Below, in pieces: positions 1-6,953 of a stretch of DNA of 15,582 nt. Within the stretch, counting starts at the first letter, position 1, and each line of letters opens with the position of its first letter. The notes beneath the pieces were generated by a model. It searched no databases. It was not told the DNA's origin and saw only the letters and a program-made list of their open reading frames with translations. The stretch comes from DAOPXV01 sp035352535 (GTDB taxonomy: Bacteria > Muiribacteriota > UBA9980). The stretch spans positions 1-15,582 of the forward strand of contig CAZJFS010000101.1 in assembly GCA_964545075.1 (NCBI GenBank), read 5' to 3'. A program made the translations under genes and the position numbers.

Positions 1-178
1 TTAAAAAGCCGACCGCTGCAATGACATATTTAAAAAGAAATATCAGAAAAGCCGCAAGTTTCAAAAAAGCCGGACTGGAGCAAAATGGTTCCGCTGATGT
101 ATCCGGCGAGTTCACAAATAAGTGAATCACCGCAACGGATGGTTTTAACAGGAACTCTCTGCGGCCGGGCCGGCTCAC
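1..178 (-). CDS. Possible membrane protein start, partial, overlapping the nucleosidase stop
   Basis: A reading frame starts with GTG at 178-176, overlapping the nucleosidase TGA (177-175) by the four bases GTGA, and stays open for 59 codons to the left edge. The product begins SRPGRREFLLKPSVAV. Near the edge it has a strongly hydrophobic stretch (around LAAFLIFLFKYVIAAVGFL) that would make a membrane helix. The GTGA overlap matches the coupled arrangement elsewhere in this operon. Against it: the start is GTG without an obvious Shine-Dalgarno, the hydrophobicity could simply reflect T-rich DNA on the minus strand, and 59 open codons can occur by chance. The alternative is that bases 1-174 are untranslated 3' sequence. 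I see no strong terminator hairpin there. No family is recognised. Confidence 0.3.
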   Translation of the reverse strand, partial: MSRPGRREFLLKPSVAVIHLFVNSPDTSAEPFCSSPAFLKLAAFLIFLFKYVIAAVGFL

Positions 179-870
179 GCCGGTCGAAAAGGTTGGCCCA
201 GCAGTTTGAAAAGCATTCCGATGAGCTTCGGCATGACGGCGCCCATTCCGTCATAAAATTTATTCGCGTCGCCGTACGCCTCTCCCCCATGCCGGCTAAC
301 CATGTCCGAAACGCCCCTTAAAATAACTAATTCCACGGAATTTTTACGGGCGACATAAGCTATCGCGCCTGATTCCCAATCCCCGGCTATGGCCCCAAAT
401 TTTTCCTTGAGCGCCTCGATCTCAGCCGGAACGATGTCGCGGTCGGCCGAGACCAGTTTATGGACTATGACCTCTCCCTTGAGCGTCTTTTCCCAGCGGG
501 CCGCTTCAAGCCTTGTTACGTAGTGCTTCAGGATGCTTTCGCCGCCGGCCATCGAATCGTAAATATCATAGACGACCGTTTCATCCGCCAATATTATATC
601 GCCCTTGTTGACCGAGCCCTCAAAACCTCCGCAAGTTCCTATGTTGATCAAAAGTTCCGGAGCGAATTTATCGATTATATACTGAGCCGAACCCGCGGCC
701 GATATTTTCCCGACGCCGCCGTGAAAGAATATTATTTTTTCAGAATATTCAGCCGTGCCGTCGCGGCAAAAAAACTCTCCGTATGGATATCTTTGGACCG
801 CCGCCGGTTTCATGATGAAAACGGTTTCGCGCCATTCAGACCCGGCTGAAATTATCACGGCTATGGTCAT
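175..870 (-). CDS. MTA/SAH nucleosidase-like protein (PNP/UDP phosphorylase family)
   Basis: This 231-residue protein has the length and motif order of the 5'-methylthioadenosine/S-adenosylhomocysteine nucleosidase group, which cleaves the glycosidic bond of nucleosides to release the base. Visible motifs are the N-terminal strand with Glu12 (ISAGSEW), the glycine-rich GGVGKISA (51-58) and IGTCGGFEG (77-85), GDIILADE (90-97), GDWESGAIA (163-171) and RGVSDM (185-190). By comparison with E. coli MTAN, Glu12, Glu166 and Asp189 match the catalytic and ribose-contacting residues, so the enzyme looks active. The WES in place of the usual MEA/MEG and the YPYGEFF near residue 28 place it in a divergent subfamily, so the exact substrate (MTA, SAH, futalosine or another nucleoside) is not settled. 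It has no signal peptide and should be cytoplasmic. The ATG is preceded by GGAGGGGA. It lies 43 bases after the secreted-protein stop with no terminator between, so it is probably co-transcribed with the pilin operon, although its function looks unrelated. Confidence 0.85.
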   Translation of the reverse strand: MTIAVIISAGSEWRETVFIMKPAAVQRYPYGEFFCRDGTAEYSEKIIFFHGGVGKISAAGSAQYIIDKFAPELLINIGTCGGFEGSVNKGDIILADETVVYDIYDSMAGGESILKHYVTRLEAARWEKTLKGEVIVHKLVSADRDIVPAEIEALKEKFGAIAGDWESGAIAYVARKNSVELVILRGVSDMVSRHGGEAYGDANKFYDGMGAVMPKLIGMLFKLLGQPFRPA

Positions 871-878
871 TGAAAAAA

Positions 879-886
879 TCCCCTCC
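879..886 (-). promoter_or_regulatory. Shine-Dalgarno of the nucleosidase gene
   Basis: GGAGGGGA on the minus strand sits eight to eleven bases before the ATG at 870-868. It is the strongest ribosome-binding site in the window. It suggests that this gene is initiated independently rather than by coupling to the gene before it. Confidence 0.6.
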
Positions 887-913
887 GTTGAAATACGCCC
901 TCTTTAAAAATCA

Positions 914-3900
914 TTACCATTCGAATTTTTTTACCGTAAGCTTGGCGGATTCTCCCTCATCGCGGTAAGCGATATAAACCGAGCCGTTATAAACTTTGAC
1001 GACGGGGTAAAAGACCCCTCTGTCAGATATTTCTTCCTGGCCTACCTTGATCCAATTTTCTTTTTCATATGTTAATACTTTTATGGTTCCGGTGTTTTCC
1101 GCCCGGCCCTGAAGGCGTATGTAAGAAACATAAGGCACCGTATTCTCGACGTCGATGGTTAAATAATGAAAAACCGGGGCTATATGCTCACCGCCAATGT
1201 TGTTCCATGAAGTCCCATCAAATTTTTTCACTTCGAGATATCCGTCAACTAAAGCCGATCCCGGGCTGTTTTGCTCATTGCTTCTGAGCGCCACATACAA
1301 AACTCCGTCGCTTATGCATAAGCTAATATCCTCAATCTGATTCTTGCAAATACTATCGCTTGCGACATCTTCCCATGAGTTATTAACGAATCTTTTAACC
1401 TTGGCTCTTGCCCTGTCGAGAGAACCTTCCTCCGGTTCATAACTTTTGGTGTAGTGATTTTTATATGCAACATAAACTATGTCCGCCTGGACTCCAATAT
1501 TAACATACGTTATGTTCGTATCGCTAAAACCCGTTGGTCCTACGTTCTTCCAATCCCTTTCGTCGTATTTTTTAACCATGACTCTGGATTTATCGCCACC
1601 GTCGGAACAGGCCACATAAACCACTCCGTTATAAATGCAAAGAGATACGTAAGCCGGCTCGCCTTTTGAAAATCCCTGCTGACCGAGATAAGACCATGCT
1701 CCGCCGGAATAGCGCATCACCGACAATTTTTTTCCTGAACCGTCGGGCATTTCTTCTGAAAAAGCCACAAAAGGAACCTCGTTATAAACGAATATCTGCA
1801 CGCCCTTCGCCGGCATCGAAAACCCCGGCAGGCCGACATTCTGCCACTTTCCTTTTTCAAATTTTTTCACCGAAACTCCGCCGGATCCGCCGTCAATGTC
1901 GATAAAAGCGACATAAACAATGCCGGATCCGCTTATGGCCATCGAAAGATCTTCGATCGTCCCGTCAGACCCCTCGCCTCTTTTTCCAAGCGTTTTCCAT
2001 ATGCCGTCAACGGTAAAATTATGAGTTTTGGATATATTGCGTGAATTAACTTTAAGATAAACGCGCTTTTTTATCGAAACTCCTATTTTGTTCTCGGATG
2101 GATTGCTATATCTGCCAAGCCTGAACTTCCCACGAAACTCATTGGAAGATGGCGTCGTCTCTACAAGAATAACCGAAAAACCTGACTTATCATCCGTTGA
2201 CGAAATTTCAAATATGAGTGAATTAATTATTTCAGGATCGGTTCCACAACCCGTCACCTTGACGTAAATTTCAGGCTCAAATGCCATGGATACTACTTCA
2301 GTAAGAGGAATCCGATATTGTGAATCGGAATAAACTTCTATGGTGGAAACCGTAAAATTAACATCCGGCTTAGCTTCGCTATCTTGATTGGCGAGCGCCT
2401 TGACATCATAATATTTAAAGGAAGAATCCTGATATTTATCAACCAGCTTATTTCTCAAAAGCGTATCATCTGAAAGAGCGTGATAGTTATTAAAAATATC
2501 TATGGTAGAAGCGAAATAATTAACGAATTTTCCTTCCTGATTAAAAACGGATAATCTGTTTTTATCCTTTTCAAGGACGCCAAAATACCCCTCGGCAAGA
2601 GACGCTATACCCCCAAGATCCGGACTTAACCGATCAATCTGCTTTTCAGAAGAACATAATCTTTCGATCGAACCCGTGGAATCGATCCTTCCAACAGGCG
2701 GATCGCTTTTATCGCAAAATAATATTTCCTTATCATTTACGAGCGCAAGAGCGTATGGCGACGATATATTAGAAGAATTTCCTATAGAACCGGCCGATTT
2801 CATGTTTTTTTTGTTGACGGTTATGCTTGAACGCGAAGAAACGTTTTCCGCCTTATCCTTGTACCATGCATAAACCACGGACTCTTTGGATGGGTCCTTC
2901 AGCTTTATTTTTACCTCGGCGGTATAAACGAATTCTTCGTCCCTTTCACGAAAATTAATCCAGCCTGATGAACTTGCAAGGGGAGGATCTGGATTTTCCG
3001 AGATCATATAAGATTTCACTCCGGAAAAATTGTCGGTAGTAAATATCTTGACCGTCACTTCACCGTTTGTCTTATTAATCTTGGAAGCTTCTAGATAAGC
3101 GGTTTGCCTGGTGGTGATCATTTTTATTTTATGCCTCGTAGAGTCGGCGAGAAAAATCGTTCCCGAATTATCGACCGCAAGGCCCTGTAACCCATCAAAA
3201 ATTGCGTCACGCCCTATGCCATCCATATCGGTTTTATCGGCATCGGAAAGTTTATAACCTTTACCCGCTATAATCGAAGCGAACCCGTTCGGCGTGATTT
3301 TCCGGACGCAGCATCCGCCTAATTCGGCCACGTATAAATTTCCGCAATAATCTACGGCTATTCCATAAGGAACATTAAAAAAAGCTTTTGAGCCGAACCC
3401 TTCCGTGGCGGGATAAGTCGTTGACATCTTAGTGCTGTCAACGCGCTGTCTTTCGCAGCCGCATATCGTTTTGATGTAGCCATCGGGACCGATCTTTTTT
3501 ACAAGATAATTTGACCCATCCACATAATAAAGGTTGTCGCATCTGTCTATGCAAATATCGGAAACACTTCCGATTGGCGTTGAAGTCCTATATCCGTCGT
3601 TTAAGCCTCCCGCGATGGATGTGCGAGGAACGCCGGCATAAATACTAGACATCTGACTCTTCATATCCACTTTTAAAATAATGAAATTTGACGCGTCAAC
3701 AACAAAAAGATCCCCGGAGCCGTCGCAAGTAATAGCGCTAAGTGTCTCAACGTGAATATCCAGAGCGGGGCCGTTTCCGATTTTTTGGTTGTTGCCGTAA
3801 CTTCCAAATACCCTTTTACTCATTCCGTTCACGGATATTCTGGCGCAACGATATGTATTTGAATACATATTTCCAAGTCTGTCAAAAACTACCTTGGAGA

Positions 3901-6166
3901 CGTGCCCGATAGGATTTGATAATTGCGGCCTATATTCGACAAGCGCTTTTTCGTCGTCGCCGGCTCCGTTTCCCGCAAAAGTCGATACCATAAAATCCGG
4001 TCGGGTTATTTTCCTTACCCTGTAGTTGTCCGCGTCGGCGACATAAATATTTCCATCCGGACCAATATCGACGGCTGCCGGCGTACTGAAAAGCGCCGAA
4101 AGACCCTGCCCATCCCTGTAACCGCCTTCACGTTTTCCCTCATAGGAGCCGGCGATGGTAATAACGGTGGCTTCCTCGGTACCGGCGGTAGGCGGAACCG
4201 TGTCAAGCATGACGCTCGTGCTGACGGGGTCGGAAACATTTCCGGCGCCATCCTTATAAAACACGAATATTTTTTTTTCCTCATTAACGCTTCCCAGGGA
4301 ATAAATTATGTCTTCGGAAAAAGATTTCGTGAGAGGCACATCCGTCCAGCGTGAATCAAAAGCCGAAGGCTTATCAGGCTTAGCGGATGCCATATACCCG
4401 GAAATTCCCTGAGAATCCGAAGCCTTAATTTCAAGCGTTACGATCTCCGAATTTACCCATCCGTTAAAATCCGCCGTTTTAATGCTTACCGTCCCGGATG
4501 GCCGTAAAGTATCAAAAGCTACCGCGCATTTGGCCGCATCGGAAACATTTCCGGCGCCATCCTTATACCACGCGTATATTTCATGAGTCCCATCGTAAAC
4601 CGAAAGTTTAAAATCCACCAGAGCGTTGAAACTTTGAGCCGGGGTTATCGCCGTCCAGCGAAAATCGTCGGGCGAGGGTTTTGGAGCGACCGTTCCAAAA
4701 GGGTATTCAGCCAGATAATACCCTGTAACGTCTAACGTTTTACTCCCGGCCGCCGAAAGTTCGAGAGTTATCTCGCGCGTATTCACGAGCGAATAACCGC
4801 CTTTCAGGCCCAATCCTCCCGCTATCGCCTCAAGCGGCGGGTGGAGCGTATATCTTATGCTTTGCGGCGGAGCAGCCTTGATGTTTCCGGCCGCGTCCCG
4901 AAACCAGACATAAAGCGTTTTAATTGATTCCTCGGAAGTCAGAGTGTATTCAATTTTTTTAGATACGTTCTTTAAGCCGCCTTCATATAATTTGATCCAT
5001 CCGTAATCGTTAGGAAGCGGATCATCCTGAGTTTCCCTCACGGTATAAGAATAAACCCCGACATTGTCGGCGGATGACATATCCAGAACGACCTGCCTCT
5101 TGGCGGTATATAAAGCGCCGTCGTTTATCCTGGCATTAGCCGCGGATGGCGGGACGCTGTCTAAAACTACCTTAACGCTTCGAATATTTGAAACATTTCC
5201 GCTCACGCCTTTGAAACAAACAAAAACCTCTTTATTTCCATCGCCGGAGCCGAGTTCGAAAGGCACGCTATCCTCAAAATTTTTCGAAGGAGATATATAT
5301 TTCCAGTTTGCATCGTTTACAGCCGGGAATGCAGGACTTTCCGATATGTGATAAGCGGCCAGCTTATATTCATCGAACGCGCCCACAACAATATAAACGC
5401 TTCTGGAATTGGTATTATTATTATCCTCGCCCAGTGAATTTCTAATGCCGATTCTATATATCTGAGGCTGCTGGGATGTCCCAACCTTAAAGTAATTAGG
5501 GCCTTCCGTAACCGTATTCTCGTCGTTATCGCGGGCCGATATCATCCACGAATAAGAACCCACATCGAGCGTTGAAGGAGAAGTGTAAGAAGAATAAGAC
5601 ATCCATCCGCTATCATAAATGACGTCGCCTCCCGAATTTTTAAGGACCATATGAAACGGCGCCGTCATATGAAGACCGCACCCGATATCAAGAAAATCCC
5701 ATTTGAACGTTACATTTCCATCCACAGTAGTGCCCTGATAAGGCTGCATCCATGTATTAAGTTGAGGCAACATATCGTCGACGAAGTAGCGGTTTATGTC
5801 CGAAGAGTAGTCGGTCCAGTCTTCCCATGAATAGAACCGCCTTTGAATCCTGACCTGATAAGGGGTAAGGTCTTTAGAAGGCGGCGGAACCCGCTTAAGC
5901 TCAAAAGTATGATTTCCGCTGTTTCTTGAATAGTACTCGTCGCTGGTCACTTCGGCGAATACGACGCGCCAGTAATAATAAGCTCCGACCCTGACATTAA
6001 ATTTAGTAGGCATTCTGTGGCTGATAAAAGAAAGGTCGGAAGCGCATTTAACACGGCATTCATCGGCGACGGATATCTGCTGAGCTTCCGCCGCGCCCGA
6101 AAAAAAAACAACGGATAAAATCCATATCATAAAAACTATATATATGTCGCGTACGCGCTCAATCAT
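914..6166 (-). CDS. Giant secreted protein with Ig-like repeats, NHL propeller and C-terminal seven-repeat propeller
   Basis: From the ATG at 6166 the product has 1,750 residues. Residues 1-28 form a signal peptide: basic MIERVRD, a hydrophobic core, and AEA before QQ as the cleavage site. The mature chain then reads as an Fn3-like segment (about 30-225), four Ig-like repeats of about 100 residues (about 236-656) with the signature YKDGAGNVSD near each end, a six-blade NHL propeller (668-1021), a fifth Ig-like repeat (about 1021-1105), a poorly recognised stretch, a beta-sandwich-like domain (about 1272-1388, with ILVETTPSSNEFRGKF), and seven W-x-x-(V/L/I)-G repeats (1390-1750). There is no membrane anchor, LPXTG or sorting tail. 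A frame-compatible ATG at 6184 overlaps the previous stop by ATGA. I prefer 6166 because GGGGGA lies six bases upstream and it gives a normal signal-peptide length. Directly downstream of minor pilins, it holds the position of PilY1, and an extracellular pilus-associated role is inferred. It shows no von Willebrand A domain and no enzyme motif that I recognise. Confidence 0.9.
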   Translation of the reverse strand: MIERVRDIYIVFMIWILSVVFFSGAAEAQQISVADECRVKCASDLSFISHRMPTKFNVRVGAYYYWRVVFAEVTSDEYYSRNSGNHTFELKRVPPPSKDLTPYQVRIQRRFYSWEDWTDYSSDINRYFVDDMLPQLNTWMQPYQGTTVDGNVTFKWDFLDIGCGLHMTAPFHMVLKNSGGDVIYDSGWMSYSSYTSPSTLDVGSYSWMISARDNDENTVTEGPNYFKVGTSQQPQIYRIGIRNSLGEDNNNTNSRSVYIVVGAFDEYKLAAYHISESPAFPAVNDANWKYISPSKNFEDSVPFELGSGDGNKEVFVCFKGVSGNVSNIRSVKVVLDSVPPSAANARINDGALYTAKRQVVLDMSSADNVGVYSYTVRETQDDPLPNDYGWIKLYEGGLKNVSKKIEYTLTSEESIKTLYVWFRDAAGNIKAAPPQSIRYTLHPPLEAIAGGLGLKGGYSLVNTREITLELSAAGSKTLDVTGYYLAEYPFGTVAPKPSPDDFRWTAITPAQSFNALVDFKLSVYDGTHEIYAWYKDGAGNVSDAAKCAVAFDTLRPSGTVSIKTADFNGWVNSEIVTLEIKASDSQGISGYMASAKPDKPSAFDSRWTDVPLTKSFSEDIIYSLGSVNEEKKIFVFYKDGAGNVSDPVSTSVMLDTVPPTAGTEEATVITIAGSYEGKREGGYRDGQGLSALFSTPAAVDIGPDGNIYVADADNYRVRKITRPDFMVSTFAGNGAGDDEKALVEYRPQLSNPIGHVSKVVFDRLGNMYSNTYRCARISVNGMSKRVFGSYGNNQKIGNGPALDIHVETLSAITCDGSGDLFVVDASNFIILKVDMKSQMSSIYAGVPRTSIAGGLNDGYRTSTPIGSVSDICIDRCDNLYYVDGSNYLVKKIGPDGYIKTICGCERQRVDSTKMSTTYPATEGFGSKAFFNVPYGIAVDYCGNLYVAELGGCCVRKITPNGFASIIAGKGYKLSDADKTDMDGIGRDAIFDGLQGLAVDNSGTIFLADSTRHKIKMITTRQTAYLEASKINKTNGEVTVKIFTTDNFSGVKSYMISENPDPPLASSSGWINFRERDEEFVYTAEVKIKLKDPSKESVVYAWYKDKAENVSSRSSITVNKKNMKSAGSIGNSSNISSPYALALVNDKEILFCDKSDPPVGRIDSTGSIERLCSSEKQIDRLSPDLGGIASLAEGYFGVLEKDKNRLSVFNQEGKFVNYFASTIDIFNNYHALSDDTLLRNKLVDKYQDSSFKYYDVKALANQDSEAKPDVNFTVSTIEVYSDSQYRIPLTEVVSMAFEPEIYVKVTGCGTDPEIINSLIFEISSTDDKSGFSVILVETTPSSNEFRGKFRLGRYSNPSENKIGVSIKKRVYLKVNSRNISKTHNFTVDGIWKTLGKRGEGSDGTIEDLSMAISGSGIVYVAFIDIDGGSGGVSVKKFEKGKWQNVGLPGFSMPAKGVQIFVYNEVPFVAFSEEMPDGSGKKLSVMRYSGGAWSYLGQQGFSKGEPAYVSLCIYNGVVYVACSDGGDKSRVMVKKYDERDWKNVGPTGFSDTNITYVNIGVQADIVYVAYKNHYTKSYEPEEGSLDRARAKVKRFVNNSWEDVASDSICKNQIEDISLCISDGVLYVALRSNEQNSPGSALVDGYLEVKKFDGTSWNNIGGEHIAPVFHYLTIDVENTVPYVSYIRLQGRAENTGTIKVLTYEKENWIKVGQEEISDRGVFYPVVKVYNGSVYIAYRDEGESAKLTVKKFEW
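917..1999 (-). repeat. Seven tandem W-repeats forming a probable beta-propeller
   Basis: The last 361 residues of the secreted protein are seven repeats of about 45-59 residues. Each starts with W-x-x-(V/L/I)-G (WKTLG, WQNVG, WSYLG, WKNVG, WEDVA, WNNIG, WIKVG) and runs through a (V/I)YVA(Y/F) strand to a VKKF(E/D) strand. The tryptophans are residues 1390, 1441, 1491, 1539, 1598, 1654 and 1705. The protein ends with KKFEW, so Trp1750 falls exactly where an eighth repeat would begin. Seven repeats of this size and strand pattern fit a seven-bladed beta-propeller. The fold is inferred, while the repeats are directly visible. Confidence 0.75.
3104..4165 (-). repeat. Six NHL repeats inside the secreted protein
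   Basis: Residues 668-1021 contain six NHL-type blades. Their cores read AVDIGPDGNIYVADADNYRV, VVFDRLGNMYSNTYRCARI, ITCDGSGDLFVVDASNFI, ICIDRCDNLYYVDGSNYLV, IAVDYCGNLYVAELGGCCV and LAVDNSGTIFLADSTRHKI, most followed by a strand ending in an AG or CG turn. Six blades are the usual number for a closed NHL propeller. Cysteines are concentrated in blades four and five, which suits disulfides in an exported protein. NHL propellers normally bind ligands or partner proteins, and nothing here indicates catalysis. Confidence 0.85.
4230..4258 (-). repeat. Exact 29-base direct repeat, copy 1
   Basis: These 29 bases are identical to 4539-4567, about 309 bases away, and encode the YKDGAGNVSD core of neighbouring Ig-like repeats in the same phase. 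The identity is at the DNA level, including synonymous positions, which is more than protein conservation requires. Confidence 0.85.
4539..4567 (-). repeat. Exact 29-base direct repeat, copy 2
   Basis: This is the partner of 4230-4258, in the same codon phase of the adjacent Ig-like repeat. Flanking sequence diverges quickly on both sides, so only the core motif is shared exactly. A weaker partial match of about a dozen bases occurs near 5190 in the first Ig-like repeat. Confidence 0.85.
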
Positions 6167-6172
6167 ATGAAA

Positions 6173-6178
6173 TCCCCC
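6173..6178 (-). promoter_or_regulatory. Shine-Dalgarno deciding the start of the secreted protein
   Basis: GGGGGA on the minus strand lies six bases before the ATG at 6166-6164. It favours that codon over the ATG at 6184, which overlaps the previous stop by ATGA and is preceded only by a weaker AGTAGG. The two starts differ by six residues before the same signal peptide. Confidence 0.45.
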
Positions 6179-6180
6179 GG

Positions 6181-6953
6181 TCATTTTTTATAACCTACTC
6201 TGAAACCTATATTTTTATAACTTCCCGCGGATAAAGCCGAATTACGGCAGGAACATCTGAACCTGTCCGGATCGCTTTCATCAAAAGAGCCGCCGCGAAC
6301 TATTCTCTTTTCCGATTGAGAGTAGTTAAGCGGGTCCACCCTTAACCCCTGATAGACGGAAGAATATCCGTCTCTGCACCAGCTATAAACGTTACCCGCC
6401 ATATCATAAAGGCCATAATAGCCCTGTGGCGAATATTCAAATACATTCGTGGTTCCCAAACTACCGTTTAACGGCCGTTCGCTTGCGCTTTTAAAAACGC
6501 CTTCATTACAATTTTTCTGATCGAAAGAAAGCCCCCACGGATAAGCTTTTTTAATTGCTCCGTTATCGACGCCCGCAAGCATAGGGCCGCGGCATGCTTT
6601 TTCGTATTGCGCTTCGCTTAAAAGAAAACGGTCATCCTGTTCCGCGGTGCCGCCGCTCATAAGCCAGTATGAATAATTTCGGGCGTCGGCCCATGAAACC
6701 CATACCGCGGGATGGTCCGGATAATTCGACGCGGCGGTGCCGCCGGCATCCTTTTCCTGCCATTTCCACCCTCCGGTAATATTAGTGGAACTCGCGACGT
6801 CACGCCATTTTTTAAACTGACGGTTGGTGACGGGCGTCTCCGATATATAATAGCTGCTCATTTTAACTTCGGCCTGAGTTATGCCAAGCGAAGAATCGCC
6901 ACGTTCAAAATTGGAAGCGGGTATCTTTATAAGCTTCACCCCCGGATCGCTGA
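6181..6953 (-). other. SUMF1/FGE-like domain without the catalytic cysteine pair
   Basis: The last roughly 255 residues of the giant pilin match the formylglycine-generating-enzyme/sulfatase-modifying-factor fold. Visible landmarks are VKLIKIPASNFERGD, YISETPVTNRQF, HPAVWVSWADARNYSYWL, FLLSEAQYEKACRG, AYPWGLSFDQKNCNEGVF, GLYDMAGNVYSWCRDGY, RIVRGGSFDESDPDRFRCSC and NIGFRVGYKK. True FGE has a pair of cysteines shortly after the GGS motif (GGSYMCHRSYC in human FGE) that bind copper and oxidise substrate. Here the matching stretch, GGSFDESDPDRF, has none. It is therefore probably a non-catalytic, C-type-lectin-like binding module. Confidence 0.85.

Larger units (their letters stand above)
4199..5461 (-). 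repeat. Four tandem Ig-like repeats of about 100 residues
   Basis: Four consecutive copies occupy about residues 236-656 of the secreted protein. Each contains a variable N-terminal strand set, a Y-x-x-(S/A)-x-x-P-x-x-P segment, a D-x-x-W strand, a K-x-F strand, and a closing strand of the type YVWFRDAAGNI or YAWYKDGAGNVS, followed by LDTVPP-like linkers (SVPPSAAN, HPPLEA, DTLRPSG, DTVPPTAG). A fifth copy lies after the NHL propeller at about residues 1021-1105 (nt 2850-3106). Repeats of this kind are common in large bacterial surface proteins and act as spacers or stalks. Confidence 0.75.

Noticed and set aside
26..43. Intrinsic terminator downstream of the nucleosidase
   Set aside because: The inverted repeat ATATTT/AAATAT is only six AT pairs with no GC stem, so it is too weak to call.
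30..290. 86-residue minus-strand frame over the end of the nucleosidase
   Set aside because: It overlaps the conserved 3' part of the nucleosidase gene in another frame, is rich in Arg, Ser and Cys, and resembles no family.
871..913. Terminator or promoter between the secreted protein and the nucleosidase
   Set aside because: The 43 bases hold no GC-rich hairpin and no convincing -35/-10 pair, only the Shine-Dalgarno.
3923..4354. 143-residue plus-strand frame
   Set aside because: It is antisense to the NHL and Ig-like repeats of the secreted protein. Its composition fits a reverse-complement shadow.
6181..6300. C-terminal variable region of a diversity-generating retroelement target
   Set aside because: The SUMF1-like, lectin-type fold at the C-terminus resembles such targets, but the final codons (GGSFDESDPDRF to NIGFRV) are not rich in AAC or AAT codons. 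No reverse transcriptase or template repeat is in the window.
6181..6953. Active formylglycine-generating enzyme
   Set aside because: The two cysteines expected shortly after GGS are absent, and the domain lies at the end of an extracellular pilin fusion with no sulfatase nearby.
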